Positions 22,962 through 35,412 of a DNA stretch of 64,000 nt are shown here, piece after piece. A program made the translations under genes and the position numbers. The DNA is from Ascochyta rabiei. Its lineage: Eukaryota; Ascomycota; Dothideomycetes; Pleosporales; Didymellaceae. The first letter of the stretch is position 1. Each line of letters starts with the position of its first letter. A model generated the notes under the pieces. It was not told where the DNA came from. It saw nothing but the letters and a program-made list of their open reading frames with translations, and made no database searches. Location: positions 620,001-684,000 of the forward strand of contig NC_082406.1 of the NCBI RefSeq assembly GCF_004011695.2, read 5' to 3'.

Positions 22962-23954
22962 TAAAAGCGGCAGAACACGAGCCTAGCGCCCGCCGTTCGC
23001 AAAGACAGCACCAAACCAACAAAAAATGGTTCCGGCAGACTGTCCACGTCACCGCCTCGTTCTGATTGGTGGGCTATGTGGCCGCTCCCTCGAACAGTCG
23101 ATCGTCGTGCTGCCGCACTTCAGGCTCTCGGCGTACATGCAGCGGCACCCTGGCACCCTGGCATCTTTGTTTTCAACCCAATTCACAATTATAGATTAAC
23201 TGCATCCAGCACTCTAGCGACAGGACCGCGCGCCCATTTCACCTGCCGCTTCGCAGGCAGTCCCGCAAGCCACAGCAGGCATGGGCGACCGTCGACAAAT
23301 CAGGCGGTCGAAACATGGTTCGGAGAGACGTGATGACCAGGTTCCACTGTTTTGCGATAAGAACAGCATTGTGCTTGCGCGCTACTACCATGGCGCCGTC
23401 ATCATCAGGTAGAGAAAAGGTTCTGCAACGTCTGACGTCATTGCTTCCCCACAACTATGTCCGTTTCGACCTCTTTAGCCGACTCAGCGTGCCTGGTGTT
23501 GCGTAACCGGCGGCAGAGCTGACGAGTCGGACGAGGGATGTTTTTGTTTCTGGGGAGTCGCCGCGTACGTGCCGAGTTTTGTGGGGTTGAGTGAAGACCT
23601 GGAAGGTAAGTGTGTAGCGTGAAGTTTTAGTGAAAGTTGGCGTGAGTGTACATTGTGTTAAGAAAGCAGTCACAAATACTGTAATAGGATGCAGAAGTAT
23701 TCTCTTGTATTTTGTGATATTATTCGTCACACTCGTCAAAGACCAAAACACCACTTCCCTGCTGATTGCTTTTGTTTCGTTTCGCTGAATTACGGGTACA
23801 TCGTCTCGTAGAAAAACTAGATACAGAATGTGAAAGTTAAGGGCATATGCAGCCGCCAATTAGAAGCTCCGGGCCAAGGGGTATCATGAAGGATTTTCGG
23901 AGAACAGAACACTACAGATCAAATAGCTCGAGTGGTGAAGCACCCCCGATTGAA
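22962..23954. other. Intergenic, no gene seen
   Basis: About 1 kb between E2 and the 3' end of the bZIP gene. Only chance frames are visible. Confidence 0.5.
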
Positions 23955-24965
23955 TCACGATTGATCGTCCACATCATCCTCGTAGTCCTTGAGCAGCTCA
24001 AGGCCACCAAAGCCATCTGCGCCAGGGGTAGAACTCATGCTACCCAAGCTGTGTATCGAGTCGTGGCTGTCTTGACGTGGTCGTATTTGGTGCATGAATG
24101 GCGAAACATGGTGCTGCAGTGTATTCGTACCAGCGGATGCATCGGGCGGCTGCATGCCGAGGAGATCTCCTGCGCAGCGAGCGAGATACTCGTCAACAGC
24201 CCAAAAGCCACAACCAGCATGGCGCAGTACTTCGTTTTTGAGACCGAGAACCTCCTCTCTCAGGATAGCAACGCTTTCCTTCAACGCCTTGTTCTTCGCG
24301 GAGAACTCTCGAGCACGGCCCTCGAGGCCACCAATGTACTCCTTCTTGCGCTGGCGGCACTTGTGAGCTGCGACCCGGTTCTTCTCAAGGTGTGACTGGC
24401 GAGCAGACGAAACTTGGAAGGGATAGCCGTCGGCGGTGTAGGCCTCGACCATCTGAGGCTGCGACTTGGGCCTGCCTCGCTTGCGCTTAGGAGGCTGGAG
24501 GGTGACGGTCGCATCGTTATCCTGGTACGTCGATGCGCTGGCCTGGGCTTGACTGGAAGCGGATTGCCTGCTGGCATGACGGCGCTTCAGAGGTGACTGG
24601 CTGTTCTGAGACGGTGGCTGCGACTGCTGAAGCTCCGCTTGGGTTGATGGCCGGTGCTCTGTGGCGCTGAGGGTGTGTTGGGGCCAAAGCGCCTCATTCA
24701 TGAGCTCCTCGACGGGGATGGAGCTGTCCCTGGCAGCACGGACCGAGTCGGCTGGTGAGCGTTCATCGGGCGGGGTGATCTGACCGAATCGTTCGGCGGA
24801 GTGGGTGAGAAGGGCGGGAGGGATGGTCAAGGCTGCGGTGGTGTCCGTGGTGCTCGAGCTGCTACCGAACGCCGCCCAATTGTTCTGGGGCTTGGCCTGG
24901 TCACTGAAGGCGGCGTATGCATCATTGGCCCAATCGAAGGACTGAGGATGCTGGACTTCCGTCAT
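23955..24965 (-). CDS. ATF/CREB-type bZIP transcription factor
   Basis: A single exon of 336 residues. The ATG at 24965 (MTEVQHPQSFDWANDAYAAF) is preferred to the longer frame, whose first 30 residues are unlike protein. An AT-hook-like basic patch (KRKRGRPKS, about 160-168) precedes the bZIP. The basic region EKNRVAAHKCRQRKKEY (194-210) contains the N-x2-A-A-x-K/R-C-R core of the ATF/CREB class, and a leucine zipper follows to about residue 250. The flanks are Ser/Thr/Gln-rich, with SP and TPP sites that could be MAP-kinase targets. By family, this class binds TGACGT sites and controls oxidative and osmotic stress or sexual development, but which subclass this is cannot be settled from sequence alone. 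Uninterrupted and apparently functional. Confidence 0.93.
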   Translation of the reverse strand: MTEVQHPQSFDWANDAYAAFSDQAKPQNNWAAFGSSSSTTDTTAALTIPPALLTHSAERFGQITPPDERSPADSVRAARDSSIPVEELMNEALWPQHTLSATEHRPSTQAELQQSQPPSQNSQSPLKRRHASRQSASSQAQASASTYQDNDATVTLQPPKRKRGRPKSQPQMVEAYTADGYPFQVSSARQSHLEKNRVAAHKCRQRKKEYIGGLEGRAREFSAKNKALKESVAILREEVLGLKNEVLRHAGCGFWAVDEYLARCAGDLLGMQPPDASAGTNTLQHHVSPFMHQIRPRQDSHDSIHSLGSMSSTPGADGFGGLELLKDYEDDVDDQS

Positions 24966-27419
24966 GGTGAAGAGCCAACGCTGTTCTCGTGGGAGCTGCC
25001 GAATTCTCAGATGTGGTCGATGATAGAGCAAGCAACAGCGTCGAGAGGCAGACACTAGGCACAGTGGTGGAGGTTTTTGTGGGTGACAGCTGTGTCTGGA
25101 GACTGGTTTGGGACTTAGTGTAATGTGAGATTGATTGATTGTTGATTGTAAGATGGCGCAAGAGAGGAGAGAGGGGAAAGGGGAAGAGGAGGTGCGGGCG
25201 TCAAAGAGGGCGCGCAGGGGATGTGGGCTTGAGAAGAAAGATCAGGCACTGGGCGGGCATGCGAATCAAACAATGGGGATTTTTCCAAGATGGAATTCCG
25301 CAGCTTTCGCATGCAACGCGCTACATCCGGCTGAGCGCGCTAGACGGGCCGCTATTGGCCAAGCGTGTCAGTCGACGCAACGCCTTCCTCGCCATCGGCG
25401 ATCCTTGTAGCTGCCATCCCAGGTTTCACCGCAAAGTGCCACTGCCAAGGGTTTCTTCCAGGCCACGCCTCTTGCCCGTCGTGCCTGTCCTTTGGGACAT
25501 TCGAAATCGAGCTTCAGCATGGTTCAGCCAACGCACGGCACTGTAAACCACCGGCGGAGCGCTAGGTGAAAAGAGTCGATTGCTGCGGGGTAGACGCCAG
25601 CCATGTTGCCATAGTCCTTTGTCTGCCCGCCACCACGAGGCGCTACTCTGTGCCTCTTGACATGGCAGCGATAACACGCCTCTTCCCGACTCATGCGCGC
25701 GCTGTCGGACGGCTTGAGCTGAAGCAAACTAAGCCAGGGGTGGAAATGCGATACGGTGCCGGTTGTGTCATGCCGCTGCTCTCCTTGAAAGTGCCGATCT
25801 GGACTCGATTTTCCGATTGCATCATTATCGAAAACTTGCAGAATACCATGACTCCACACTCAGAATAGGATGAGCAGCCGTGCGAGAGAATCTCTTCTCA
25901 TAATTGTGGGTCCCCAAAGCGTCATCGGGTCTTGCTTAGTCTGCGCAGGAATATAGCTGGAGCTTTGTCCGCAGCCAACAGGAGTAGCTTGCTGCACGGT
26001 GCCGTGTTCTGTTGCTCAACATGTGTGTGAGGCAGATTCGTGGACGCCATGCTGCCACGGGGTTTGTATTGGCTTTGAGATGCGAGGCTCTTTACCACAC
26101 AGTGAATCGCAGCAAAGTGCATCGCCCAGTTCTTCTCAAACTGATGTCAGGTGTAGGAACCTATTCAGGCTTCACCTTCGATGAGAGATCGATTCAAAAT
26201 TGCCAGCATGTAACCCGTACGTTCGCCACTGTCCAGTCGCAGCCTGGTTTGACAAGGGGTTAGACCCTGTCCCCCACAATCCTAGCATCCTATATGGGAC
26301 CTCGAGAGCAGGATCCATCGCTTCAGCTTGTGTGCTATGACGATGCACGTGGGTGATTGGTAGAAATAGCGCCATTCTGAACTCTGTTCCTCGCTGGCTC
26401 ACGAGAGAAACAGTACAACGAATCGGAACTATTCCCCCTCAGCAATTGGGGTGACAGAGGCATGCCCATGAGAGTAAGCTACGTTTGACGAACTAGAAGC
26501 CTGCACAATTGCCAGATTCCGGTAGTCCTTAGGTAACGGCTGGTACTTTCGTCGCTGATAGGCGTACCACGTCATCCTCTGCACTTCCAGTAATATCAAA
26601 AACCTAGAACACTAATCATGGCGCTCTGACAGCCCGTACGCGAGAGGTGACCTTGCGAATGTTACCCTACCCGTTTGTTGATTCGATCGTACTGTTTTCC
26701 ACCTGGCGGAAATCGCCGGTCCCCCCTCTGCATTCTCAACAGTATCACCCGCCGTGCGCAAGACCATGCAAACGATCGCAACTTCCCCCCGCACGACGGC
26801 TGACAACAAGTTTCGAACACGCCGTGTTTCTACACTGCTCTATGATATCTCACTCACCACCAGCTTCACACACTTCTCGACATGACAAAGCAACTGCAAT
26901 GCACAAGACCCCCCCCTGCAACGCGTCGCGCCACTTGGCTTGCCTTTCATGTTGCATGACTTCCCATTACAGTGATGACACATCGCGGTGCGTTGCGAAC
27001 AGGGGCCGATGAGCGCAGGAATCAGTGTGGTAAGCTGTGCGACTAGCCATCAAGATTGTCAACTATCAAGGGCCGCAGTACCCCTCACGACCTGAACCTC
27101 TCATGCGCGAAGCACCCCGCTGAGAGCCGTGCTATACATGTTGTTTGTCATACCACAACACCTTGTCATGAACAGAAACACTCGATTCACGCTTGGATAG
27201 CTTGTTTAGGGGCAGCGAGGTGGTGGCAATCGGCAGACGATAGTCGGCATTGTTTACTTGCTTGTCGATCTGCCTTGGGATTCCTACATCGGAGAGAAGA
27301 ATGTATGTACAACACCGCAGAAACCAGACAAAACCACGACTCGTTTCCTCGAATCCAACAGCTGCCCTGTGTACATCGAACCGCATGAACACTCACTACA
27401 TGCTCGCTCTGCAGGGAGC
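24966..27419. other. Long intergenic region, no gene seen
   Basis: About 2.45 kb between the bZIP start and the 3' end of the pectate lyase gene. Frames on both strands are short and compositionally random. A poly-C run lies near 26910. It must contain the bZIP promoter. Confidence 0.5.
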
Positions 27420-28691
27420 TTAGCAGGCGTTGACATCGGCCTCCGTGTAGATGCAAGACGCGCTCGGTCCGTCGCTGATCTTCTGCGGCTCGTTGCCAGG
27501 CGATGTACCTTCGAACTCCTGGCAGATGACCTTGGTACCAGTGACGCACGAGTTTGTGATGGTGGCTGTGTCGCCAAAGTTCGAGTTGATACCGACCAAC
27601 GTTGCAGAGCCGCCAGATGCTTTGACGCCGTCGATCTTGACGTGGCGCTCACCTTGCTGTAGGGGGTTAGCTGGCGAGTTTGTGATTACAGTTCAGATTC
27701 TTACCTCCTTGCAGTTACCGCATGAGCGGTAAAGCTTGCCGAAGTCCTCTACGTAGAAGCCAGAGATGGAGATGGAGCCAATGCCGTTGTGCTGGACGAC
27801 CTTGTCTTTGGCGCCCTTCGCACCACCACCAGATACTGTGCCATCGCCGTTGCCCTTGAAGGTGAGTGCATCTTCGCAGACAGCCTCCCACCAGACATTG
27901 GTGATTGTGCACGCTCCGGCACAGTGAACGCCCTCGATCTGGTCGGCCCCAATGATGACATTGGAGAGGGAGCCACCATCTGCGACATTGAAGACAGCGT
28001 CCTTGCCGCCACCTTCACCAGAGGTGCAAGAAACGCCGCGGCCAAACTTCACCATGCCGCCGTCGAAGTCGGTCACTTCCATGGGCGCGGAGAGGGTAGA
28101 TTCGCCAGCTGCGGTTGGGAAGGTGCCGGATGCTACGGAGCCACTGCTGGGCGTGCTGGAGCCGGTTGAGTTGGAGCTTCCACTTGGGCTTGAGCCAGAG
28201 CTTGAATCCGAGTCTGAAGACGAGTCCTGATCATCTGAGCTGCCAGAATCAGAAGAGGATTCTTCGTCGCCAGAACCAGATGAGCTCTCCTCGTCTCCAG
28301 ATCCCGAAGAGGTCTCTTTGTCGCCAGAGCTGGAATCGTCTGAGGAGCTGTCACCTTCTTCCTCAGCTTCCTTATCAGAGTTGCTCTCCTCATCGTCTGA
28401 GTCGGAGGAATCGCTAGAGTCGCTCGAAGAGTCGGAGTCATCTTTCCTGACCTTCAAAAAGGCAGCGGGAGACGACAATGGGAGCAAGCCCTTGACAGGA
28501 TCGGTAGCGCCTCGAGAGCCCAAAGCGCCAGATAGGAAAGTGCCATCAGCATAACGACCGCGGACGGCACCCTTGCCGCCTCGTTCTTCGATGTCGGTGT
28601 TATCTCCACGCTTGCCGATACCTCCGTGAGGAGCAGCGGAAGCCGAGAAGACGAGCGCTGCTGTAGCGATAGTTGCGAGACTGAAGCGCAT
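27420..28691 (-). CDS. Secreted pectate lyase, family PL3, with acidic serine-rich linker
   Basis: Two exons (27705-28691 and 27420-27656, with a 48-nt intron) encode 407 residues. The start at 28691 gives a secretion signal ([19 protein letters not shown]). A propeptide-like segment with dibasic sites (GKR, ERGGKG) follows, then a roughly 100-residue Ser/Asp/Glu-rich linker (about 85-190). The C-terminal PL3 beta-helix domain begins at [20 protein letters not shown] and contains [27 protein letters not shown] and [19 protein letters not shown]3 enzymes cleave polygalacturonate by calcium-dependent beta-elimination. The linker is absent from short PL3 proteins; it may act as a spacer or bind calcium or charged surfaces (inference). 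Confidence 0.93.
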
Positions 28692-30134
28692 GATTGCTGC
28701 AGGTTTGAGTGGTAAAGTGAAAGAGCTAAAGAAGGATTTGCACAGCAAATGAGTGACTTAGAGAACGAAAGATCGTGGCTGGCACAGAGCTGGGAAAGGA
28801 AGATTGCACAAGAAAGACTTGTGGGAAAAGAGCGAAGAAGAAGCTGTTGATTCAGATGATGAAGGAGAAACGCATTGCTCTAGTTCCTTTATACTCACAT
28901 TCCCACCTGCACGAAGTGCTCGCTCGAAACGAGGCGGATTCGCCAAGTCGTACAGGATTGTCTATCCATGGGGGCCTCAAGCTGAAAGATGCTGTGCAGA
29001 TGTTGATCAGTACATTGAATCAATCAAACTGATGCCTTGGCCGAGCAAGCGCTAGAGAGGAAAGCTTGGTATCGTACGTACGCGCCAAGGACGTTTAAGA
29101 GTGATAGGCAGCGAAATATCGAAAAGAGATCGAGTTTTTGTTTCGGACTTGGTTTCAACGCCGGGGTCACTGGGCTTGGCTTGGTACATACGGATTGGCG
29201 ACAGCGGAGACAGGTGTGATTGACAGCTCTAAGCTATCGTTTCGCGACGAGTTTGGTTTCATGAAACTGCGCATTTCGAGAACTCTTGGCTGGAGCGCAT
29301 GCGTATATACGATTCAGGTGTGTGTGGTGTGATTAGTGCGGTGCCGACTAGCTATAGCTCTAGATGGTACTGATTGACTTGATGGCGTTCACGGTGGGCT
29401 TTGTTGGTGCTGGGCATCATGCTTTGTGCTTCTACACAGTACACACGTCAAAAGTGCTTGAGGCAATGATGATCGGGTGCTGGACCCGCACTGCGGCTGC
29501 AGCGAGCTACGAAAAATGGCCCTCTTGAAAGAAAAGTCGTCATTGAGGCCGAAATGTAGCCAGCGCTGAGAGTCGCAACTTCCTCCTCGATGATGAGTCA
29601 GTCTCGATGAATCCCAATTGCTGTCCAGAGTCCATGTGGGAGGATAATTTCAACAGCGATCATAACCAGAAGGTTCTCGCAGTTGCTTTGAGTGCTCCGT
29701 TGTCTACAATGTATTCCATGGTTCCACCGTGTGCATTATGCGCAGCAGCGTCACTCTCCGCTGCGCAGCACCGTAGCTGCACTTGCACGTGCAACGATGC
29801 TTTTGTGGTGGTTTGAATGGTGCCAGCGACGTTGGTACGAGAGAGTGCAGTGCCTGCTGTGCAGCTGCTAATCGGTGGTGGTTGAGTGTATTCTCACAAG
29901 CGCAGACTTTTCCCAACACCTCGGCTGTGGCTAGCAGCTGAGCTCTGGCCCGAACCACCCATGACGTCCTCTCAGGCGTCACAGAGCGGATCCGTCTCCG
30001 CGAAGGCCATCATGAGAGCTTTCCCCGCGTTTGTTCGTCTTGCACTTGGGCTGATGTGAATCGTCTTGGTTTTCTTGTTAATGCACCCTGAGCAACGTTG
30101 TGGACTATAGTCGACACACGAGAGAAACGCCGAG
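28692..30134. other. Intergenic, divergent promoters of the pectate lyase and the carrier
   Basis: About 1.44 kb between two divergently transcribed genes. No additional gene is recognised. Strings of short frames occur around 28760-29330 but have no protein-like features. Confidence 0.5.
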
Positions 30135-31970
30135 ATGAGCAGCTACACGTACATCTACAACTCGCAGCTGGTGAGCACTTTCACTCCAACGTCCATGCCA
30201 GGACCCGGCTAACGTGCACAGGATGCCTTCTCGTTGTACCACCTCACACACGAGCAGGCCACCAAGCACAGCACGCTGGGCCCTGCCCTGCCAGCTCTCG
30301 GCCATGCAACGTCCGGCGCATTGGGCACTGCTATTTCAAAGCTCATCACGTACCCGCTCGATCTTGTGGTAGCGCGTCTACAAGTGCAGAAGCAGCTCCA
30401 GGGCGAAAATGAGCGGCCCAGGTACGACGGCATCTTCGACGCCATCGAGAAGATCTACGAACGGGAAGGGGGCCTGTCAGCCTTTTACAACGGCGTGCCT
30501 CACGAGGTGTTCAAGGGCGTCACGGATAGCTTTCTCTTCTTCCTTGCCTACTCGTATATACGGCAAAGTCGACTGGCTGCGAACGGTGGACGGAAGAGCC
30601 TGGGCGCTGTGGAAGAGATTGGTGTGGGCGTGGTAGCTGGCGCCTTCTCCAAGCTCTGCACTACACCCATCCAAAACATTGTCACCAGGAAGCAGACAGC
30701 AGCAATGACTGCACTCGATGGGAACACAGCCACGCCGCCAGCCTCAAGCACAAGAGACATTGCTTCGCAGATCAAGAAGGAGAAGGGGCTGCAGGGCTTC
30801 TGGTCAGGCTATTCGGCCAGCCTCATCTTGACCCTCAACCCATCTCTCACGATGCTGATGCATAAGGTCTTGCTGCGGCTTCTAGTTTCACAAGGGAAGC
30901 GTGACGACCCCGGTGCACGCATTACGTTCCTCATTGCAGCGACCAGCAAGGCATTGGCCTCTACCATAACCTATCCCTTCCAGCTCGCCAAGACACGCGC
31001 ACAAGTCTCGTCTCAGAAGCCGACCGAGACGACTGGCGAGACTTCGGAATTCGAAAAGACAGAGAAGCCGCCAAGGTCGGGGGTCATGCGCGCCAGACAG
31101 CGTACTGTGTTCGCCACCATTCTGCGCATCGCACAGACCGAAGGCCTTGCAGGCTTGTACCAGGGTCTAGGTGGAGAGGTGCTCAAGGGCTTCTTCTCGC
31201 ACGGCATCACGATGCTGATGAAGGAGCGGATCCACGCCGTCATCATCAACCTCTACTATGCCGTCCTGAAGTCGATGGAGAAGTTCCCCAGCACCGAGGA
31301 GCTCAAGCAGATGGCGGCAGATCAATACGAGGGTGGGAAGGAGCGTGTCAGCGAGGCATACAACAAGGGCGTTGAGGTCGCTGAACACGCAGCAGAGAAG
31401 GTTCAGGACGTGGTCGCACAGGGCTCTCAACAGGCCCAGGAGCTGTATGAGAGCGGCAAGGAGCAGGCTGGCGAGGCATACGACCGGGCGACCGAAGCCG
31501 CGCAATCGGCCACATCCACAGCACAGAATGCAGTGAGCAGCGGTTCGCAGCAGGCGCAAAGTCTGGCAGAAGCTGGGAAGGAACAGGCGAATGGAGCGTA
31601 TAACAAGGCAGCCGAGACAGCACAGTCGGTCTCATCAACGGCTCAAGAGCAAGCCAGTGAGGCCTACGGCAAAGCGAGGGAAGCAGCACAAACCTCGACC
31701 GTGACAGCTCAGGACCCGGCCAGTGGCTCGTACGCAAAGGCGAGCGAGGCAGCAGAGTCGGCTTCCTCGGCAGCACGGGGACAGGCTAGCGAAGTGTACA
31801 ACAAGGCCACCCAAGCGGCGGACTCGACATCGGCCAAGGCCCAGCAGGCTGCCAGCACTGGATCGCACGCAGCTGACAGTCTGGTGGAGCAGGGCAAGGA
31901 GGTGGCCGAGCATGCGTCTGAGCAGTCGAGGGACATTGCGAACACGTATGGAGTCGACCAGAAGGAGTGA
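30135..31970 (+). CDS. Peroxisomal adenine-nucleotide-type carrier with helical repeat tail
   Basis: Exons 30135-30170 and 30222-31970 encode 594 residues. The first about 360 are a mitochondrial-carrier-family domain with three repeats marked YPLDLVVARLQ, TTPIQNIVTRKQ and TYPFQLAKTRAQ. The last two resemble the PMP47/ANT1 class, which exchanges cytosolic ATP for AMP across the peroxisomal membrane to support fatty-acid activation. The remaining about 220 residues form an unusual hydrophilic Ala/Glu/Gln/Ser-rich tail of repeats such as SGKEQAGEAYDRATEAAQS and EQASEAYGKAREAAQ, predicted to be amphipathic helix like LEA or apolipoprotein segments. The frame is continuous across the junction with no splice signals. 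A short first exon before a 51-nt intron fixes the start. Confidence 0.88.
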
Positions 31971-32785
31971 GTGCGAAGATGAGGCTGGACGGCAGACTGT
32001 ACCTATACCCAGGGGTTGCGAAGTTTTTCACATATATATGATTATTTCACGTGGTGGTTTGGGATCCCCTGACGTGGCACGCAGCCCAACGACGAAGATT
32101 GCATGTGACGCCCAAGATTGGTGTGAATCACACCAGGGATGCGGTGGCTACTGCGAGAGGGATGTAAGACTACCGAAGAGGCGCCCACATGCACCGTGTG
32201 CAGTTGCTGGCTGGTGTCTTGTGTGCAGTTGCTGGCTGGTGTCTGTCGGTGGGCGTGTCTATCGATTGCAGCTGCAGGACCGCAACCAGGATACGACTAT
32301 TACGAAGTAGCGGTAGCGCGCACGGTGTCCTGGGGAACAACAGCGCAGCAGGGCCGCGCGCACGGTGGACCCCCCCCCCAAACATGAGCGCCTCTTGACA
32401 ACACGACACGCCCACCTCGCCGCCGGGGGCTACTGACTACTGACTACTGACCACTAATCTGCACAGGGACAGGGACGCTGCCACTTCGACGGCGGACTCT
32501 TGCGACAGGGAGTAGCTGCTGGCAGGTTTGCATCGGGCAACGGCGCGCCATCGTCGTCACAACACTCGCATCGCCTTGCGGCTGAAACCGTCAGGTCGAC
32601 AGTTGACAGCTTGACAGCCAGCAGACGCAGGAACGACCCCGCCAAAGCCCTAAGCCTGCGCATACCACACCAGCCACTCGACCTATCTGCCCAGCCGCAC
32701 TCGACCACCCGGCCCCGCCAGCCAGCGCAGCCACACGCGCTCCTGACGCCTCGCTGCGGTCGTCGCCGCACACGGACCTGCCGCG
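31971..32785. other. Intergenic, with a 24-bp tandem duplication
   Basis: About 815 bases before the NudE start. A 24-bp unit beginning GTGTGCAGTTGCTGGCTGGT is present twice in tandem at about 32196-32244, and a C run lies near 32370. No gene is seen. Confidence 0.5.
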
Positions 32786-34708
32786 ATGGTGGGAGGCGAG
32801 ACGCCCTCTTCGCCCCCGCCCCGGAGCGGCGGCTGGGGCAGTCTGCGCGAGGAGCTGGACTACTACAAGACGGCGTACGAGACGCTCGACGCGGAGCTGC
32901 AGGAGTTCCAGTCGTCGAGCAAGGAGCTAGAGGCCGAGCTCGAGCGCGACGTCGAGGAGAGCGAGAAGCGCGAGCGCAAGCTGCAGGAGAAGGTGGAGCG
33001 CCTGGGCTTCGAGGCCGAGGAGTGGAAGGTACGTAGGCTGCGAACGTAAAGACTGCACAGCCGGCCGCTGACTGGCGCGCAGACAAAGTACAAGCAGAGC
33101 AAGACCGAGGCCAACCATGCGCAAAACACGCTCCAGAAAGAGATCACCAGCCTGCGCGATGCCCAGCGGACACTGCAGCTCAAGCTGCGCGACATGGAAG
33201 TCCAGAACGACGACTTCGAGCGCCAGACGCGCAACCAGTCGTCGTCGCTCGAGGACGTCGAGACAAAGTACAACGTGGCCATTGAGCGCGAGGTCATGCT
33301 GGAGGAAGAGATCAAGATCGGCGAGCGCGAGCGCGAAGGCCTGCGCATCGAGACGCAGCGCCTGCGAGACGAGCTGTCCGACCTGAAGATTGAGTCGGAC
33401 ATTACGCAGGAGAAGCTGCGGCTGGCCGAGGCTACCATCGAGAAGCACCACCAGCGCACCGTCTCCAACCAGCTGGCCAAGGACTCGTCGACGCTGCGCC
33501 CGCGCTCGCCCATGTCCGAGGCATCCACCACCACCACGAACCTGTCTTCGCCGACCGCCGCCTCCACCCCACCCTACATGCAGCCAGACGCCCTGCGCTC
33601 AGACTCGACGCCGCCCTCGCCGCCGCTGTCCGATGCACCGCTCGCCATCAGGCCCATACCCTTCACGCCCCTGGTGCCTACCAGGAAGGCCTCGATGGCA
33701 CCGCGCGACCCAGCTGCCACGCCCAGAGCCGGCGCCTTTACCCGCCCACGACACACCCGAGGACCGAGTGTTTCTGGCATACCCGCTCAAGGCGCAAGCG
33801 CGGGTGGTCGACGCACGCCTTCCGTCATGCGCCCGCCCAGCGCCGTGCCAGGACAGTGGCCAGCTCGACCCAGCCTAGGAGGCAATACGCCGGCAGCTGG
33901 CTTGCCGAGATCCGGCTCTCTCTACCAGATTCGAGGCCTGATTGGCAAGATGCAGAAGCTCGAGGAGCGCGTGCACTCGGCACGCTCCAAGCTGCCTGCG
34001 CCGACTCTGACCCCTCCACGGGCGAGCCCTCGAGCCCCGAGTGTGTCCAACAACTACCTGCCGAGCTCGGTCCAAGTCAGGAAACGCGCATCGCAGGCTT
34101 CCACCTCAGCCTCATCCGTCCAAGACACTCCGAGTGGTGGTGTAAGCCGGCTCTCGTTCGGTGTACCGTCCAACGCAAGCACCAGTCGGCCCAGCAGTCG
34201 GGCGTCGCTGTCCTCGACACCTCAGCTACCCCGGCCCACAAGCAGGCCCAGTCCGGTAGGCAGGAACAGCGCGCGCACGCCTGGCACCCGGACACCTGGT
34301 ACGCGCACGCCCAGCGCACGCACGCCCAACACGCGCAATCCCCTGGGCCACCACTCGTCAGCGTCCATGAGCGGCCGGATAGGAAAGGCCCCGCCCCCGA
34401 TATTGCACCTGCACGAAGGACGGCAGTTTGGCCGCACCTCTCTGAATAGGCATCCGAGCGACTACGGCCATGCGCAATCTCTGTCCCTGACACGAAGCGA
34501 GACGGGCAGCGACAAGAGCGACGAGGGCGAGATCAAGACGCCGCTCGGGCGACGTCTGACGCTGGAGAGAAGCGGGATCCCCACCCCAGGGAGCGCACTG
34601 TCGAGGAAACAGAGCGTCGGAAGACGGATCAGCGCGAGCATGGACGGCGGCATGGGGCCGCCAATACGTCCGCGCAAGATGTCGACGTACGAGGAGGAGA
34701 CGTACTAG
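32786..34708 (+). CDS. nde1: Nuclear distribution protein NudE
   Basis: Exons 32786-33028 and 33083-34708 (54-nt intron) encode 622 residues. The N-terminal 200 residues are one long coiled coil starting WGSLREELDYYKTAYETLDA, typical of NudE/RO11/NDE1; it contains the region that binds Lis1 (NudF) and dynein. The C-terminal 400 residues are disordered and Ser/Pro/Arg-rich, with SP/TP sites and a TPGTRTPGTRTPSART-like microrepeat near 34270-34330. NudE scaffolds Lis1 on cytoplasmic dynein to move nuclei along hyphae. The long, basic C-terminus is usual for filamentous fungal orthologues. Confidence 0.93.
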
Positions 34709-34808
34709 GCTTGCGTTTGCGTGTGAGTGTGCATGATTTGGCAGTATCTGATGAAGGCGTTGATACCTTGGAACTAGCGTGAATTTGGCGTTGGACGTGC
34801 GTGGTGTC

Positions 34809-34848
34809 GAGGAGGAGGAGGAGGAGGAGGAGGAGGAGGAGGTGGAGG
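34809..34848. repeat. (GGA)n microsatellite
   Basis: An almost uninterrupted run of GGA/GAG triplets about 100 bases downstream of the NudE stop. Confidence 0.9.
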
Positions 34849-35181
34849 ATATGCAGGGCAACAGGGACTGCATCAAAGCAGAGCAACAGGAAAGCAGCAA
34901 GCACACAACGCTACTATACTACTAAGAGTCGGACACATATCCCCAGCGTAGAACGGAAAAGCAGGCCTTGTGCTGAACCATGGCATTCACATACGTATCA
35001 CTTCAATACAACCTCCCCTTTGTCAACTCACACACACTCACTCACACTGCACCACGCATACGCATACGCATACGCATACGCGTGTCGATTTCCTTTGGCT
35101 CGTGAGTGTCACATACGATGATGTAGGATCTCGTGGTGTTGACGCAAGAGAGCCTCAGCTCTGCTGCTGCTTTACTTGGTC

Positions 35182-35183
<2 letters not shown>

Positions 35184-35224
<41 letters not shown>
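35184..35224. repeat. (GT)n microsatellite
   Basis: About 20 perfect TG dinucleotides. Short CA and CT tracts follow near 35297-35325. Confidence 0.95.
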
Positions 35225-35229
<5 letters not shown>

Positions 35230-35412
35230 CGCTTTCCATTCCTCAGCTCACAACTCTCCTTGGCACGTACTTCCTACCTCCCTCCCCCTGCAGCAAACAC
35301 ACACACACACACACTCTCTCTCTCTGTTGCTCTTCTCCGCTGTTTAGCTTGCTTTGCTGAGTGTTTGGGTTAGGTTGTAGAGTGGGGAATTGGCGGGTTT
35401 GGGGATGTGGTT

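Noticed and set aside
32454..33086. Antisense frames of 178-210 codons around the NudE start
   Set aside because: Arg/Pro/Ala-rich composition from GC-rich DNA. They overlap the well-supported NudE exon and 5' leader.
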